Assembly: GCF_018598175.1 (NCBI RefSeq)
Contig: NZ_JAHESE010000004.1
Coordinates: 1-64,000 of the forward strand
DNA: 64,000 nucleotides
Origin: Dawidia cretensis
GTDB taxonomy: Bacteria; Bacteroidota; Bacteroidia; Cytophagales; Cyclobacteriaceae
Direction: 5' to 3'
Shown in pieces: positions 33,879-42,679 of this stretch. The position numbers and the translations under genes are program-made. Positions within the stretch are counted from its first letter, which is position 1, and every line of letters starts with the position of its first letter. The notes beneath the pieces were generated by a model, which was given only the letters and a program-made list of their open reading frames with translations, searched no databases and was not told the origin of the DNA.

Positions 33879-33895
33879 GCCGTAAAAATAACGAA

Positions 33896-33928
33896 GCCCG
33901 GGGCGTACAGCAAGTCGTCGCCCCGGGC
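33896..33928 (-). terminator. Terminator or attenuator between pgl and the cell-wall genes
   Basis: GCCCGGGGCG (33896-33905) pairs perfectly with CGCCCCGGGC (33919-33928). On the minus strand the stem is followed by TTCGTTATTTTTA and then, 17 bases after the hairpin, by the ATG of the glucosaminidase gene. It should end most pentose-phosphate-operon transcripts. Confidence 0.65.
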
Positions 33929-33963
33929 CGGTCAGAAATATCGGCATACCCGCCAAATAAGCG

Positions 33964-34704
33964 TTAATGGCGCTTTTTCAAGTCAGCAGACAGGTTTGCG
34001 GCTGCAGGCTCGTCTAAAAACCACACGATTTCACCCTTTTCAGGATGAATGAGCTGGGCTGGGTATTCATCCATGTTGCGGGCATCTTCCAGAATATGGT
34101 GTATTGCTTCGGCTTTGCCACCGCCGTACACTAAAAAGGCAATAATTGCCCCCCGGTTGATCACCGGGGCTGTCAGTGTGATGCGGTTCATTTTCACCTC
34201 GTCAATGTAGAGACCTTTCACAAGCGCCTCCTTTTCGTGCAGCACCGAGGTGTGCGGGAAGAGCGACGCGGTATGTGAATTGTCGCCGAGCCCCAGCAGG
34301 ATAAAATCAAAGCAGATGGGCTTCTCGACAAAGTAGCCGCGAATGTCCTGTTCGTAGCCTGCTGCTGCCGCGTCTACTGAGAGGTCGGTGTTCATGCGAA
34401 ATACCTGACCCGGGGTGATGTTCAGCGGTGTAAACAGCGTCTCTTGCGCCATGCGGTAGTTGCTGTCGGCGTGCGTGGCGGGCACATAACGCTCGTCACC
34501 AAAGAAGAAGAAGACCCTGGTCCAGTCGATCTTCGACCGGTAGGCGTCCGATGCGAGCAAGGTATATAATTTCTTCGGCGAGCTGCCACCCGAAAGTACA
34601 AAGGAAAAACGGCCGTGCTTGTGAATCGCTTGCCTGGCGCTGTCGACGATGAAGTCGGCCAGCGTTGTCAGCAGCGTATCGGTGTTGTCAAAGATGCGGA
34701 GCAT
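33964..34704 (-). CDS. pgl: 6-phosphogluconolactonase
   Basis: Hydrolyses 6-phosphoglucono-1,5-lactone, step two of the oxidative pentose phosphate pathway. The protein has 246 residues and is of the DevB/SOL type. Conserved parts: FVLSGGSSPKKLYTLLAS, VFFFFGDERYVPATHADSNY and ILLGLGDNSHTASLFPHT. Its start lies 4 bases after the zwf stop, so the genes are one operon in pathway order. Confidence 0.95.
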   Translation of the reverse strand: MLRIFDNTDTLLTTLADFIVDSARQAIHKHGRFSFVLSGGSSPKKLYTLLASDAYRSKIDWTRVFFFFGDERYVPATHADSNYRMAQETLFTPLNITPGQVFRMNTDLSVDAAAAGYEQDIRGYFVEKPICFDFILLGLGDNSHTASLFPHTSVLHEKEALVKGLYIDEVKMNRITLTAPVINRGAIIAFLVYGGGKAEAIHHILEDARNMDEYPAQLIHPEKGEIVWFLDEPAAANLSADLKKRH

Positions 34705-34708
34705 AGGT

Positions 34709-36241
34709 TTACTTCTTGGAGTTTTTCAGCGGTAAGGTAAACCAGTGGAAACCGTCTTTGGCAATGAGTGACTCGGCGGTTTCAGGGCCCCATGAATCTA
34801 CCGGGTAGTTCGGGAAGCTCAGGCTCTTCTTGCCACCCCAGGCATTGAGGATTGGCATGAGCAGGTCCCATGCAGCTTCCACCTGGTCGCCACGCATGAA
34901 CAACGTCTGGTCGCCCAGCATGGTGTCGAGCAACAGCGTCTCGTATGCCTCGGGCGTGTCCCCTGTATACGTACCGTTGTAATCAAAGATCATGTCCACC
35001 GGGTTGAGCGTCATGTCCAGGCCGGGGCGCTTGGCTTGCACTTGCAAGCGTACGCTCATTTCTGGTTGTATGCTGATGATCAGGCGGTTTTGCTGCCAGC
35101 CTTCGATCGCTTCCGACGGGAAGATGAGGTGCGGCACATCCTTGAACTGGATCATGATGACCGACGACGACTGGTGCATGCGTTTACCTGTGCGAAGGTA
35201 GAAGGGCACACCGTGCCAGCGCCAGTTGTCGATGTGGAATTTGATGGCGGCAAATGTTTCGGTATTCGAGTCGGGCGCAACACCGGCTTCTTCGCGATAG
35301 CCAGGGTGTTCCTTGCCTTCCATCCAACCTTTACTATACTGGCCGCGTACAGCGTTCTTTTTGATATCTTCGGCTGTGAACTTGCGCATGGAGTGCAGCA
35401 CGTCCACCTTTTTGTTGCGTACTTCGTCGGCCTGGAAGCTCACCGGCGGCTCCATCGCCACCAGGCAGAGCAACTGCAAAATGTGGTTCTGGATCATATC
35501 GCGCAGCGCACCGGCTTCGTCGTAGTAGCCCCCGCGGCTGCCCATGCCCAACTGCTCGGAAACAGAGATCTGTACATGGTCGATATAATTCCTGTTCCAC
35601 AACGGTTCAAAGATCGAGTTGGAGAAACGTAATGCCAGTATGTTCTGTACGGTCTCTTTGCCCAGGTAGTGATCAATGCGGTAGATCTGTTGTTCCGAGA
35701 ATACGCCGCCCAGCAGTTGGTTCAGCTTGCGCGCCGACTCCAGGTCATGGCCAAACGGTTTCTCGATGACGATGCGGGCCTTCTCGGGGTTCGCAGCTAA
35801 TTTGAACTTCGAGAGGTTTTCGGCAATCGTGCTGAAGAAGCGTGGGGCTACTGCCAGGTAATACACTACGTTCGGCTCGCCACCACTCATCTTGCCAAAG
35901 CTGGCAATACGGTCGGCCTGGTCCTGGTAGGTTTGCGGATTGTTGATATCCGACACCTGGAAGAATACGTGTTTGGCAAACTCGTCCCATGTTTCTGACG
36001 GCGCCTGGGTCTCTCGTTTACGGGAGAATTGTTTGACATCTTTCAGCAATACTTCGCGGAAAGCGTCGTCGCTATATTGTGTCCGGCCCATAGCCACGAT
36101 CTGGAAATGCGCGGGCATCCAGCCGTCGATATACAGGTTGTAAAGCGCCGGCACAAGCTTGCGCGAGGTGAGGTCTCCGGTACCACCGAAGATAAAGAAG
36201 ACCGTTGGCTGTGATTTAATGGCGTCGGTTGCTGCACTCAT
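34709..36241 (-). CDS. zwf: Glucose-6-phosphate 1-dehydrogenase
   Basis: Oxidises glucose 6-phosphate to the lactone, forming NADPH. The 510-residue protein shows the nucleotide loop FGGTGDLTSRKLVPALYNL, the IVIEKPFGHDLESARKLN segment, the active-site signature YRIDHYLGKETVQNILALRF with catalytic His downstream, and the C-terminal PVDMIFDYNGTY region. It lies 40 bases after gnd and 4 bases before pgl on the same strand. Confidence 0.97.
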   Translation of the reverse strand: MSAATDAIKSQPTVFFIFGGTGDLTSRKLVPALYNLYIDGWMPAHFQIVAMGRTQYSDDAFREVLLKDVKQFSRKRETQAPSETWDEFAKHVFFQVSDINNPQTYQDQADRIASFGKMSGGEPNVVYYLAVAPRFFSTIAENLSKFKLAANPEKARIVIEKPFGHDLESARKLNQLLGGVFSEQQIYRIDHYLGKETVQNILALRFSNSIFEPLWNRNYIDHVQISVSEQLGMGSRGGYYDEAGALRDMIQNHILQLLCLVAMEPPVSFQADEVRNKKVDVLHSMRKFTAEDIKKNAVRGQYSKGWMEGKEHPGYREEAGVAPDSNTETFAAIKFHIDNWRWHGVPFYLRTGKRMHQSSSVIMIQFKDVPHLIFPSEAIEGWQQNRLIISIQPEMSVRLQVQAKRPGLDMTLNPVDMIFDYNGTYTGDTPEAYETLLLDTMLGDQTLFMRGDQVEAAWDLLMPILNAWGGKKSLSFPNYPVDSWGPETAESLIAKDGFHWFTLPLKNSKK

Positions 36242-36281
36242 GTAGTAAAAGCGAAAATGGTTACGTCGTGATGGGGATCGA

Positions 36282-37697
36282 TTACTTTTTGGTCCATTGC
36301 GTGTGGAAGACGCCTTCCTTGCCGATCAGCTCATACGTGTGCGCACCGAAGAAATCGCGTTGCGCCTGAATGAGATTCGAAGGCATATGCTCGCTGCGCA
36401 GCGCATCAAAGTAGCTGAGCGACGCGGCAAAGGCTGGCACCGAAATGCCCGTGGCCGTAGCGGTCGAAACCACCTGGCGCATGCCCGACAGCGCACCTTT
36501 CATCTGTGCGGCAATGTCAGCATCCAGCAACAGGTGGGGCAGGGTATTATCTTTCTTATAGGCATTGTGGATGGATTGCAGGAAGGTCGAGCGAATGATA
36601 CAACCCCCACGCCAGATCAATGCGATGTTCGCCAGCTGCAGGTTGTAGCCATACTCTTTCGATGCCTGCGACAGCAGGTGCATACCTTGCGCGTAGGCAA
36701 TCACCGTCGTGAAGTACAGCGCTTCCTCCAACGCTTGTACAAACTTAGCCTGGTCAACGGAAAGTTTCAGGCCGTTGTCGGCATACAGCTTTGCCGCCTG
36801 GGTGCGGATGGCTTTGTATTTAGACAGGTCGCGCATGGACACGGCGGTATCGATGGCCGTGATCGGCAGTTGCAGATCCATTGCTACCTGCGAGGTCCAC
36901 TTGCCGGTGCCTTTCGACCTGGCTTCGTCTTTAATGCTATCCAGCAACAGTTGGCTGCTGCCGGGTTCTTTGTAGGCAAATATGTCGCGGGTGATCTCGA
37001 CAAGGAACGACTGCAGGCGTCCTTCATTCCACCCACGGAAGGTGTCGTGCATTTGCTCACCCGTCAGGCCCAGGCCTTTGCGCATGACTTCGTAGGTCTC
37101 GGCAATAAGCTGCATGATGGCATACTCGATACCATTGTGTACCGTCTTTACAAAGTTGCCGGACGAACCGGGACCGATATACGTTACGCACGGTTCGCCG
37201 TTGACCTTGGCTGCAATGGCTTCAAAGATCGGCTGTACTACTTTGTAAGCGTTCGGGTCACCACCCGGCATCATGCTCGGGCCGTTGCGTGCGCCTTCTT
37301 CCCCTCCTGAAACGCCCATACCAAAAAAGTGCAGGCCTTTGGCCTCCAATTCTTCGGCGCGGCGGTTGGTATCCATAAAATGCGAGTTGCCACCGTCAAT
37401 GATCAGGTCGCCTTTGTCCAGCAGGGGCGTGATCTCAGCAATGGCACTATCCACGATCTTGCCGGCCGGCACGAGCAGCATGACTGCGCGCGGCTTGCTA
37501 AGGCTGCCGATAAACTCCTGAAGCGATGTAAATCCCTTTACTTCTCCTTTAACCTTCTCCTTACTAAGCGCCTCTACTTTCGAAGCATCTTTATCGTATC
37601 CGGCCACTTTAAAATTGTGGTCGGCCATATTCAACAGCAGGTTACGACCCATAACGCCTAAACCTACCATTCCTAAAACATACTGATCGCCTTGCAT
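36282..37697 (-). CDS. gnd: 6-phosphogluconate dehydrogenase, decarboxylating
   Basis: Oxidatively decarboxylates 6-phosphogluconate to ribulose 5-phosphate with NADP+. At 471 residues it is the long (GndA) form. Motifs: MVGLGVMGRNLLLNMADH for the dinucleotide, IIDGGNSHFMDT, GMGVSGGEEGARNGPSMMPG, FVKTVHNGIEYAIMQLIAE (catalytic Lys and the Asn of HNGIEY) and RSKGTGKWTSQVAMDL. It sits between rpiB and zwf with gaps of about 40 bases each side. Confidence 0.97.
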   Translation of the reverse strand: MQGDQYVLGMVGLGVMGRNLLLNMADHNFKVAGYDKDASKVEALSKEKVKGEVKGFTSLQEFIGSLSKPRAVMLLVPAGKIVDSAIAEITPLLDKGDLIIDGGNSHFMDTNRRAEELEAKGLHFFGMGVSGGEEGARNGPSMMPGGDPNAYKVVQPIFEAIAAKVNGEPCVTYIGPGSSGNFVKTVHNGIEYAIMQLIAETYEVMRKGLGLTGEQMHDTFRGWNEGRLQSFLVEITRDIFAYKEPGSSQLLLDSIKDEARSKGTGKWTSQVAMDLQLPITAIDTAVSMRDLSKYKAIRTQAAKLYADNGLKLSVDQAKFVQALEEALYFTTVIAYAQGMHLLSQASKEYGYNLQLANIALIWRGGCIIRSTFLQSIHNAYKKDNTLPHLLLDADIAAQMKGALSGMRQVVSTATATGISVPAFAASLSYFDALRSEHMPSNLIQAQRDFFGAHTYELIGKEGVFHTQWTKK

Positions 37698-37738
37698 TTT
37701 GGTTGCTGATTAATTGTGCAGTGATACTAAATATTGTG

Positions 37739-38185
37739 TTATTCTTTTTCGAGTCGGTGTACTTTGTCCAGCCGGCGCTGGTGCCGCTCGGCACCGATGT
37801 AGTTTGCCTTTAAAAACGCCAGCACGAGCTCCTTGGCCATTTCGCTGCCGGTGACACGCCCCCCCAGGCAGAGCAGGTTCATGTCGTCGTCTTCGACGCC
37901 CTGGTGGGCGGAAAAATAGTCGTGCACGAGGGCCGCCCGTACACCGGTCACTTTGTTGGCGGCGATGGAGGCGCCTACGCCGCTGCCACACACGGCAATG
38001 CCCCGGATCACCTCGCCGGCGGCAACGGCCCGTGCCAGCGGCACGACCATATCGGGATAATCATCGGTGGGATCGAGCTCGAATGCACCAAAATCCTGAA
38101 CGTCGTAGTGCTGGGCGCGGAGAAAGGAAGCAAGGACCTCTTTCAGTTCAAAACCTCCATGGTCTGCGGCTATTCCTATTTTCAT
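37739..38185 (-). CDS. rpiB: Ribose 5-phosphate isomerase B
   Basis: Interconverts ribulose 5-phosphate and ribose 5-phosphate. The 148-residue protein has the RpiB/LacAB fold: IAADHGGFELKEVL, the active-site Cys loop AVCGSGVGASIAANK, and NLLCLGGRVTGSEMAKE. It is the first gene of the operon rpiB-gnd-zwf-pgl, which covers the entire oxidative branch plus the isomerase. It is divergent from the beta-lactamase gene. Confidence 0.96.
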   Translation of the reverse strand: MKIGIAADHGGFELKEVLASFLRAQHYDVQDFGAFELDPTDDYPDMVVPLARAVAAGEVIRGIAVCGSGVGASIAANKVTGVRAALVHDYFSAHQGVEDDDMNLLCLGGRVTGSEMAKELVLAFLKANYIGAERHQRRLDKVHRLEKE

Positions 38186-38272
38186 GGCGTATTAAAATAT
38201 AAATATCGATGCTCATTCGTTCATAAAAAAATTGATCGCTCAAAATCCTGTGGGCCAACCATTCCTTGTTGT

Positions 38273-38280
38273 TACATTTG
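38273..38280 (+). promoter_or_regulatory. -7 element for the beta-lactamase gene
   Basis: TACATTTG matches TAnnTTTG exactly, 18 bases before the ATG at 38299. No clear -33 element is seen. The element lies downstream of the alternative TTG start at 38266, which argues against that start. Confidence 0.5.
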
Positions 38281-38298
38281 ACAGAACCTAGTAACCGT

Positions 38299-39201
38299 AT
38301 GTGTCTTAAATCCACCACCACCGCTGTTCTCTTTTTTTTGCTAACGTCCGTTGTTTATGCACAAACAGATGCCCTGCGAAAAAAGATCCGCTCCCTTGCC
38401 GAGGCTCGCCAGGCAAACGTTGGCGTAGCCATCGTCGGCCCTTTCGGGCAGGATACACTTACCCTGCATGGCCAGCAACATTACCCTATGCAAAGCACCT
38501 ATAAGTTCCCGTTGGCGCTGACAGTCTTTAACCAGATTGACCATGGGCAATTGCGTCTTGACCAAAAGGTTCACCTGACAAAGGCCGATATGTTGCCTAC
38601 GTATAGCCCGTTGCGCGAGCAGTATCCCGAAGGCGATGTAGATGTCACGATCCAGGAACTGTTGAAATATACTGTCACCTATAGCGACAACAACGCATGC
38701 GACATCCTGTTCCGCCTCATCGGTGGCACAGCGGTGGCCGATCGCTACATCCATACCCTGGGCATTTCCGATATTGCTATTGTCGCCACGGAGGAGGAGA
38801 TGAGCCGCGCGTGGGATGTACAATATACCAACTGGACGACGCCCGTGGCCATGGCACGATTGTTAACCGAATTCCACGAAGGCAAACACCTGGCCGCCGG
38901 CAGCCGCGCGGTGCTGTGGAAGATGATGGTGGAGACGGTGCCCGGAGCAAAACGCCTGAAAGGCCAATTGCCGGCCGGTACGCCGGTGGGACATCGCACA
39001 GGTACATCCGACACCAACGAGCAAGGCGTCACCGCTGCCGTCAATGACGTGGGGGTGGTGGTATTGCCCGACGGTCGCACCTATACCATCGTCGTATTGG
39101 TGTCCGACTCGCGCGAAAAACCAGCAGTAAACGAAAAGATCATTGCTGACATCAGCAAGGCAACCTGGGATCATTTCCTCTCGTCATCGAAAAGAAAATA
39201 G
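38299..39201 (+). CDS. Class A beta-lactamase (subclass A2-like)
   Basis: Periplasmic serine beta-lactamase of 300 residues with a Sec signal (MCLKSTTTAVLFFLLTSVVY then AQ). The acyl-enzyme Ser66 is in QSTYKFP (SxxK), SDN is at 129-131, and the omega-loop Glu lies in ATEEEMSRAWDVQYTNWTTP. The third motif is RTG (233-235, GHRTGTSD) instead of the usual KTG; Arg at this position also occurs in CARB enzymes. The overall pattern resembles the Bacteroidota A2 group (CME/PER/CGA-like). It is followed 2 bases later by a dehydrogenase gene, probably cotranscribed. Confidence 0.93.
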   Translation: MCLKSTTTAVLFFLLTSVVYAQTDALRKKIRSLAEARQANVGVAIVGPFGQDTLTLHGQQHYPMQSTYKFPLALTVFNQIDHGQLRLDQKVHLTKADMLPTYSPLREQYPEGDVDVTIQELLKYTVTYSDNNACDILFRLIGGTAVADRYIHTLGISDIAIVATEEEMSRAWDVQYTNWTTPVAMARLLTEFHEGKHLAAGSRAVLWKMMVETVPGAKRLKGQLPAGTPVGHRTGTSDTNEQGVTAAVNDVGVVVLPDGRTYTIVVLVSDSREKPAVNEKIIADISKATWDHFLSSSKRK

Positions 39202-39203
39202 CC

Positions 39204-40178
39204 ATGAACGTTTTTATCACACGCAAGATACCGGAAGCCGGCCTGCAGTTGCTGCGCGAAGCGTCTATACAGATAACCGCGTGGACAGAAAAACGCGACC
39301 TGACCGCGGCCGAGCTGGTCGAACGTTGCAAGGACCACCAGGCACTGCTCAGTGCCGGCCACAACAAGATCGGCGCGGAGTTCCTGGAAGCTTGCGCACA
39401 CCTCAAAGTAGTATCCCTGCACTCGGTGGGCTATGACAACGTGGACGTTGCAGCAGCGACACGGCTCAAAATACCCATTGGGAATACGCCCGGCGTGTTG
39501 AGCGGGGCCACGGCTGACACTGCCTTCCTGCTTATGGCGGCGGTAGCGCGCAAGGCATTCTACATGCACAAAAAGATCCTCCAGGGAGGCTGGGGTTTTT
39601 CAGATCCCACGGCCGACCTGGGGGTAGACCTGAATGGCAAGACGCTCGGTATTTGGGGCCTTGGCAAGATCGGCTATGAAATGGCACGTCGTGCTCAGGC
39701 AGTATACGGTATGCGCATCGTATACCACAACCGCGGTCACAACGAGGAGGCCGAGCGCACTCTCGGCGCGGTGCGTGTTTCGTTTGACGAGCTGCTCGCG
39801 CAAAGCGATGTGCTGTCCGTACATACGTCGCTCACCCCCGAGACGGCCGGCACATTTAACGCCAGTACTTTCCGGCGTATGAAGCCAACCGCCATATTCA
39901 TCAACACGGCGCGCGGAGGCATACACGACGAGCCTGACCTGATTGCCGCCTTGCAGCAAGGTGTGCTCTGGGGTGCCGGACTCGATGTGACCAACCCCGA
40001 GCCGATGGCCGCCAGCAACCCGTTGCTGTCAATGGAAAACGTCGCCGTGCTGCCGCACATTGGTTCCGCCACGCAGGAAACCCGTAATGCCATGGCGATC
40101 CTCGCCGCGCGCAATGTCATTGCCGGCTTGCGCGGCGAGCGACTGCCTACTATCGTAAACCCCGAAGTATATACCTGA
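39204..40178 (+). CDS. D-isomer 2-hydroxyacid dehydrogenase (glyoxylate/hydroxypyruvate reductase-like)
   Basis: NAD(P)-dependent dehydrogenase of 324 residues. The Rossmann loop is LGIWGLGKIGYEMARRAQAV. The catalytic Arg is in INTARGGIHDE, Glu in LDVTNPEPMAASNPL and His in LPHIGSATQETRNAM. The length and sequence resemble GhrB/glyoxylate reductases, but the exact substrate is open. It starts 2 bases after the beta-lactamase stop; the functional link is unclear. Confidence 0.93.
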   Translation: MNVFITRKIPEAGLQLLREASIQITAWTEKRDLTAAELVERCKDHQALLSAGHNKIGAEFLEACAHLKVVSLHSVGYDNVDVAAATRLKIPIGNTPGVLSGATADTAFLLMAAVARKAFYMHKKILQGGWGFSDPTADLGVDLNGKTLGIWGLGKIGYEMARRAQAVYGMRIVYHNRGHNEEAERTLGAVRVSFDELLAQSDVLSVHTSLTPETAGTFNASTFRRMKPTAIFINTARGGIHDEPDLIAALQQGVLWGAGLDVTNPEPMAASNPLLSMENVAVLPHIGSATQETRNAMAILAARNVIAGLRGERLPTIVNPEVYT

Positions 40179-40220
40179 GAAAAGGACTATACAACAATAA
40201 ACGTATGTCGTAATTACCGG

Positions 40221-42509
40221 TTATACCGGCTTTGCGCTGGGTACAGTACCCGATCCTTTGGCAAACGCGGTAGCCACCGGCCGTGGTGCAGGCGGTACCG
40301 GTACTTTATCAAATACAATTGTAAACTCGCTTCCTTCCTGGGGTGTGCTTTGCATGGAAATGTGGGCGCCAATGGCTTCCACCTGGCTCTTGACCAAATA
40401 AAGTCCAATGCCGCGCCCTTCACCATCGCGGTGAAAGCGTTGGTACAAATGAAAGAGCTTGTCGCCATGTCGCTGCATGTCGAGTCCCAGGCCGTTATCT
40501 TTCACCATCAGGCGTACGAGGCCATCGACCACTGCCGTGCGGATGCTGATCACCGGTATGCGGTCGGGATGCCGGTATTTAATGGCGTTGCTGATGAGAT
40601 TATATAAAATGCTCTCGATGTAGGGCGAGATGGTATACAGGGCATCGGCGGCGGAGAGGTCTTGCGTGATGCGCGCATGACTCGCATCGATCTCGTCCTT
40701 GAGGGCCATGCAGGCGCTCGCCAGTCGTAATGTCAGGCTTACCGTTTCGAACTGTTTGCGCTGGCCGTTGCGTATTTCCAGGATGTTAGACAGGTCGTGA
40801 ATGACGGTATCCAGTTCCTTGCCAGACTCGGCCACCTTCTGTAAGATCACGCCCACTTCGTCACCGTGTGGATCAACGAGCTTGGCCAGGTTTGTTAATC
40901 CCAGCAGACGGGCTACGGGCGATCGCAGATTGTGGGCAACGATAAAGGCGAATTGTTCGAGTTGTTTGTTCTGGTCCAGCAGCTCGGTATTAGTGACCAG
41001 GAGCTCTTCTGTGCGCGCGCTGATTTGTTTTTCAAGTTCCTCCGTGTGGCGCTGTAGCAGGTCGTGTTGTTTTTCTACCGTCTGACGTGCCTCGCGCAGC
41101 GCCTGATTGCTTTGTTGCAGCTCCTGGTTCTGCAGCTCGATCTGTTCCTGTTGGGTCGTGAGCTCTTCTACCTGCGAGGAGATTTCTTCGTTTTGAGCGG
41201 CGATCTCTTCATTTTGTGAAATGAGCTCCTGCGTACGTTCCGTCACCAATCGCTCTAACTCGGTGTTCTGTCGTTTTACGATTTCCAATACTTCTGCCTG
41301 CGCCCGCTCCTTTTGTTGTCGTAGCAGGCCTACTTTGCCGGCCAGTCCAAAGGCCAGTAAAATACTTTGGCCTACAGCGCCGATCACAAACGAGTTCCGC
41401 GTATAAAAGCCCGGGGGTAGAATAGCATTTATATATAGTATAAATACCAATGCGGCCCCCAGGAAGAAAGACAGCGCGGCGATAAAGATGCCCGCTTGCG
41501 GGCGGTGCTGCCGGTGTGCCATTACGCCCATCGTCAGTAAGTAGGGCGTCACTAACAGTGTGACGAGCTGCATCACCGCGTTGCCCGGCAAAGGCGCACC
41601 CGAAAAGAAGAGTATGGCCGAAATCGCCAGCAGTATATAGAATATACGCAGGCCACGATGCAGACGCGGCATATAGGTATCCGACTGAAGGAAGCAGCTG
41701 GAGAATAGCAAAATCAACAGACTGGAAATGCCACCGAACAACATCGGATATTCATTGATCCACGGCGTCTCCGGCCACAAGTATTCAAAGCCCGCGCCGA
41801 CATAAAGAATGTCGATAAAGAGCAACACGGAGAAGAGATGCAATGCATAATATAAATAGCTGCGCTCGTGTACAATGAAATAGGTGACGAGACAGGAGAA
41901 GGTCATGATGACTAATAGCCCAAACAAAAAACCAAACGAGAGATTACGGGTGCGCTGTACGTCCAGCACACCCTTAAAACTGCTGACCGTCATGGGTATA
42001 TCCAGGTTCACGTCAGTTTTGACGCGCAAGTAGAACGTATGCGGGGTGCTGTCGCCTGCGGTAACGAGACGGTATAAAAAATAATTGTTTTTGATCGGCC
42101 GGCTGCTCATCGGGTGAAGCAGGCCAAAGGTATGGCCTTCATAACTGCCATCGGGTTGAGGGGCAAAGAGCTGGATGTGTTGCAGGCCGGGTTCTGCGAT
42201 TTCAAGAATACACGCCGACCTGGTATGATTCACGACGGTAAAGCGGAGCCACACGGCCGCCGGCGTGGTGCCGAAGTGCGGCCACGATGTTTCCGATCGT
42301 TGGAATTGCCCCGCTCTCGGTGCGGTGCGAACATCTTCCAGGCTCAACGCCGCGCTTTCATCTTTATAATAATATACCGAGCGCCCGATGGGAATCGTCG
42401 TTTCGTCGTCGCGAAAATGAATAACCTTTTGCGCTGTGCTTTCCCGAAAATGAATGATAAGCACCAACGGCAAAAGCAGGAATCGCAGGAGAACGGTGAT
42501 TGCAGCCAT
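40221..42509 (-). CDS. 7TM-DISM sensor histidine kinase
   Basis: Membrane sensor kinase of 762 residues. A signal peptide (AAITVLLRFLLLPLVLI) is followed by a periplasmic 7TMR-DISMED2-like beta domain (about 25-170: WPHFGTTPAAVWLRFTVVNH, LYRLVTAGDSTPHTFYLRVK). Then come seven membrane helices (about 180-390), a long Gln/Glu-rich coiled coil (about 400-510), HisKA with phospho-His in FIVAHNLRSPVARLLGLTN (near residue 530) and HATPase (NLISNAIKYRHPDRIP, DNGLGLDM, GEGRGIGLYLV). No response regulator is adjacent. The frame extends 28 codons upstream; ATG 42509 begins the signal peptide. Confidence 0.93.
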   Translation of the reverse strand: MAAITVLLRFLLLPLVLIIHFRESTAQKVIHFRDDETTIPIGRSVYYYKDESAALSLEDVRTAPRAGQFQRSETSWPHFGTTPAAVWLRFTVVNHTRSACILEIAEPGLQHIQLFAPQPDGSYEGHTFGLLHPMSSRPIKNNYFLYRLVTAGDSTPHTFYLRVKTDVNLDIPMTVSSFKGVLDVQRTRNLSFGFLFGLLVIMTFSCLVTYFIVHERSYLYYALHLFSVLLFIDILYVGAGFEYLWPETPWINEYPMLFGGISSLLILLFSSCFLQSDTYMPRLHRGLRIFYILLAISAILFFSGAPLPGNAVMQLVTLLVTPYLLTMGVMAHRQHRPQAGIFIAALSFFLGAALVFILYINAILPPGFYTRNSFVIGAVGQSILLAFGLAGKVGLLRQQKERAQAEVLEIVKRQNTELERLVTERTQELISQNEEIAAQNEEISSQVEELTTQQEQIELQNQELQQSNQALREARQTVEKQHDLLQRHTEELEKQISARTEELLVTNTELLDQNKQLEQFAFIVAHNLRSPVARLLGLTNLAKLVDPHGDEVGVILQKVAESGKELDTVIHDLSNILEIRNGQRKQFETVSLTLRLASACMALKDEIDASHARITQDLSAADALYTISPYIESILYNLISNAIKYRHPDRIPVISIRTAVVDGLVRLMVKDNGLGLDMQRHGDKLFHLYQRFHRDGEGRGIGLYLVKSQVEAIGAHISMQSTPQEGSEFTIVFDKVPVPPAPRPVATAFAKGSGTVPSAKPV

Positions 42510-42679
42510 ACAGTGTGTGTTGATGAATACGGACCAGAAACGCTTCTGTGAAGCATCATGATTAATATAAAAAAATATTCCGTATGTATACAATTTGTGG
42601 CGCGTTCAACGATACAACTACGTATATTCCTATACGTACTACTATGTAGTGATAATGGCTATAATGACACGTCTTTGGA

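Noticed and set aside
36297-37310. Plus-strand open frame of 337 codons
   Set aside because: Entirely antisense to gnd, whose motifs and length are complete. The long frame results from high third-position GC.
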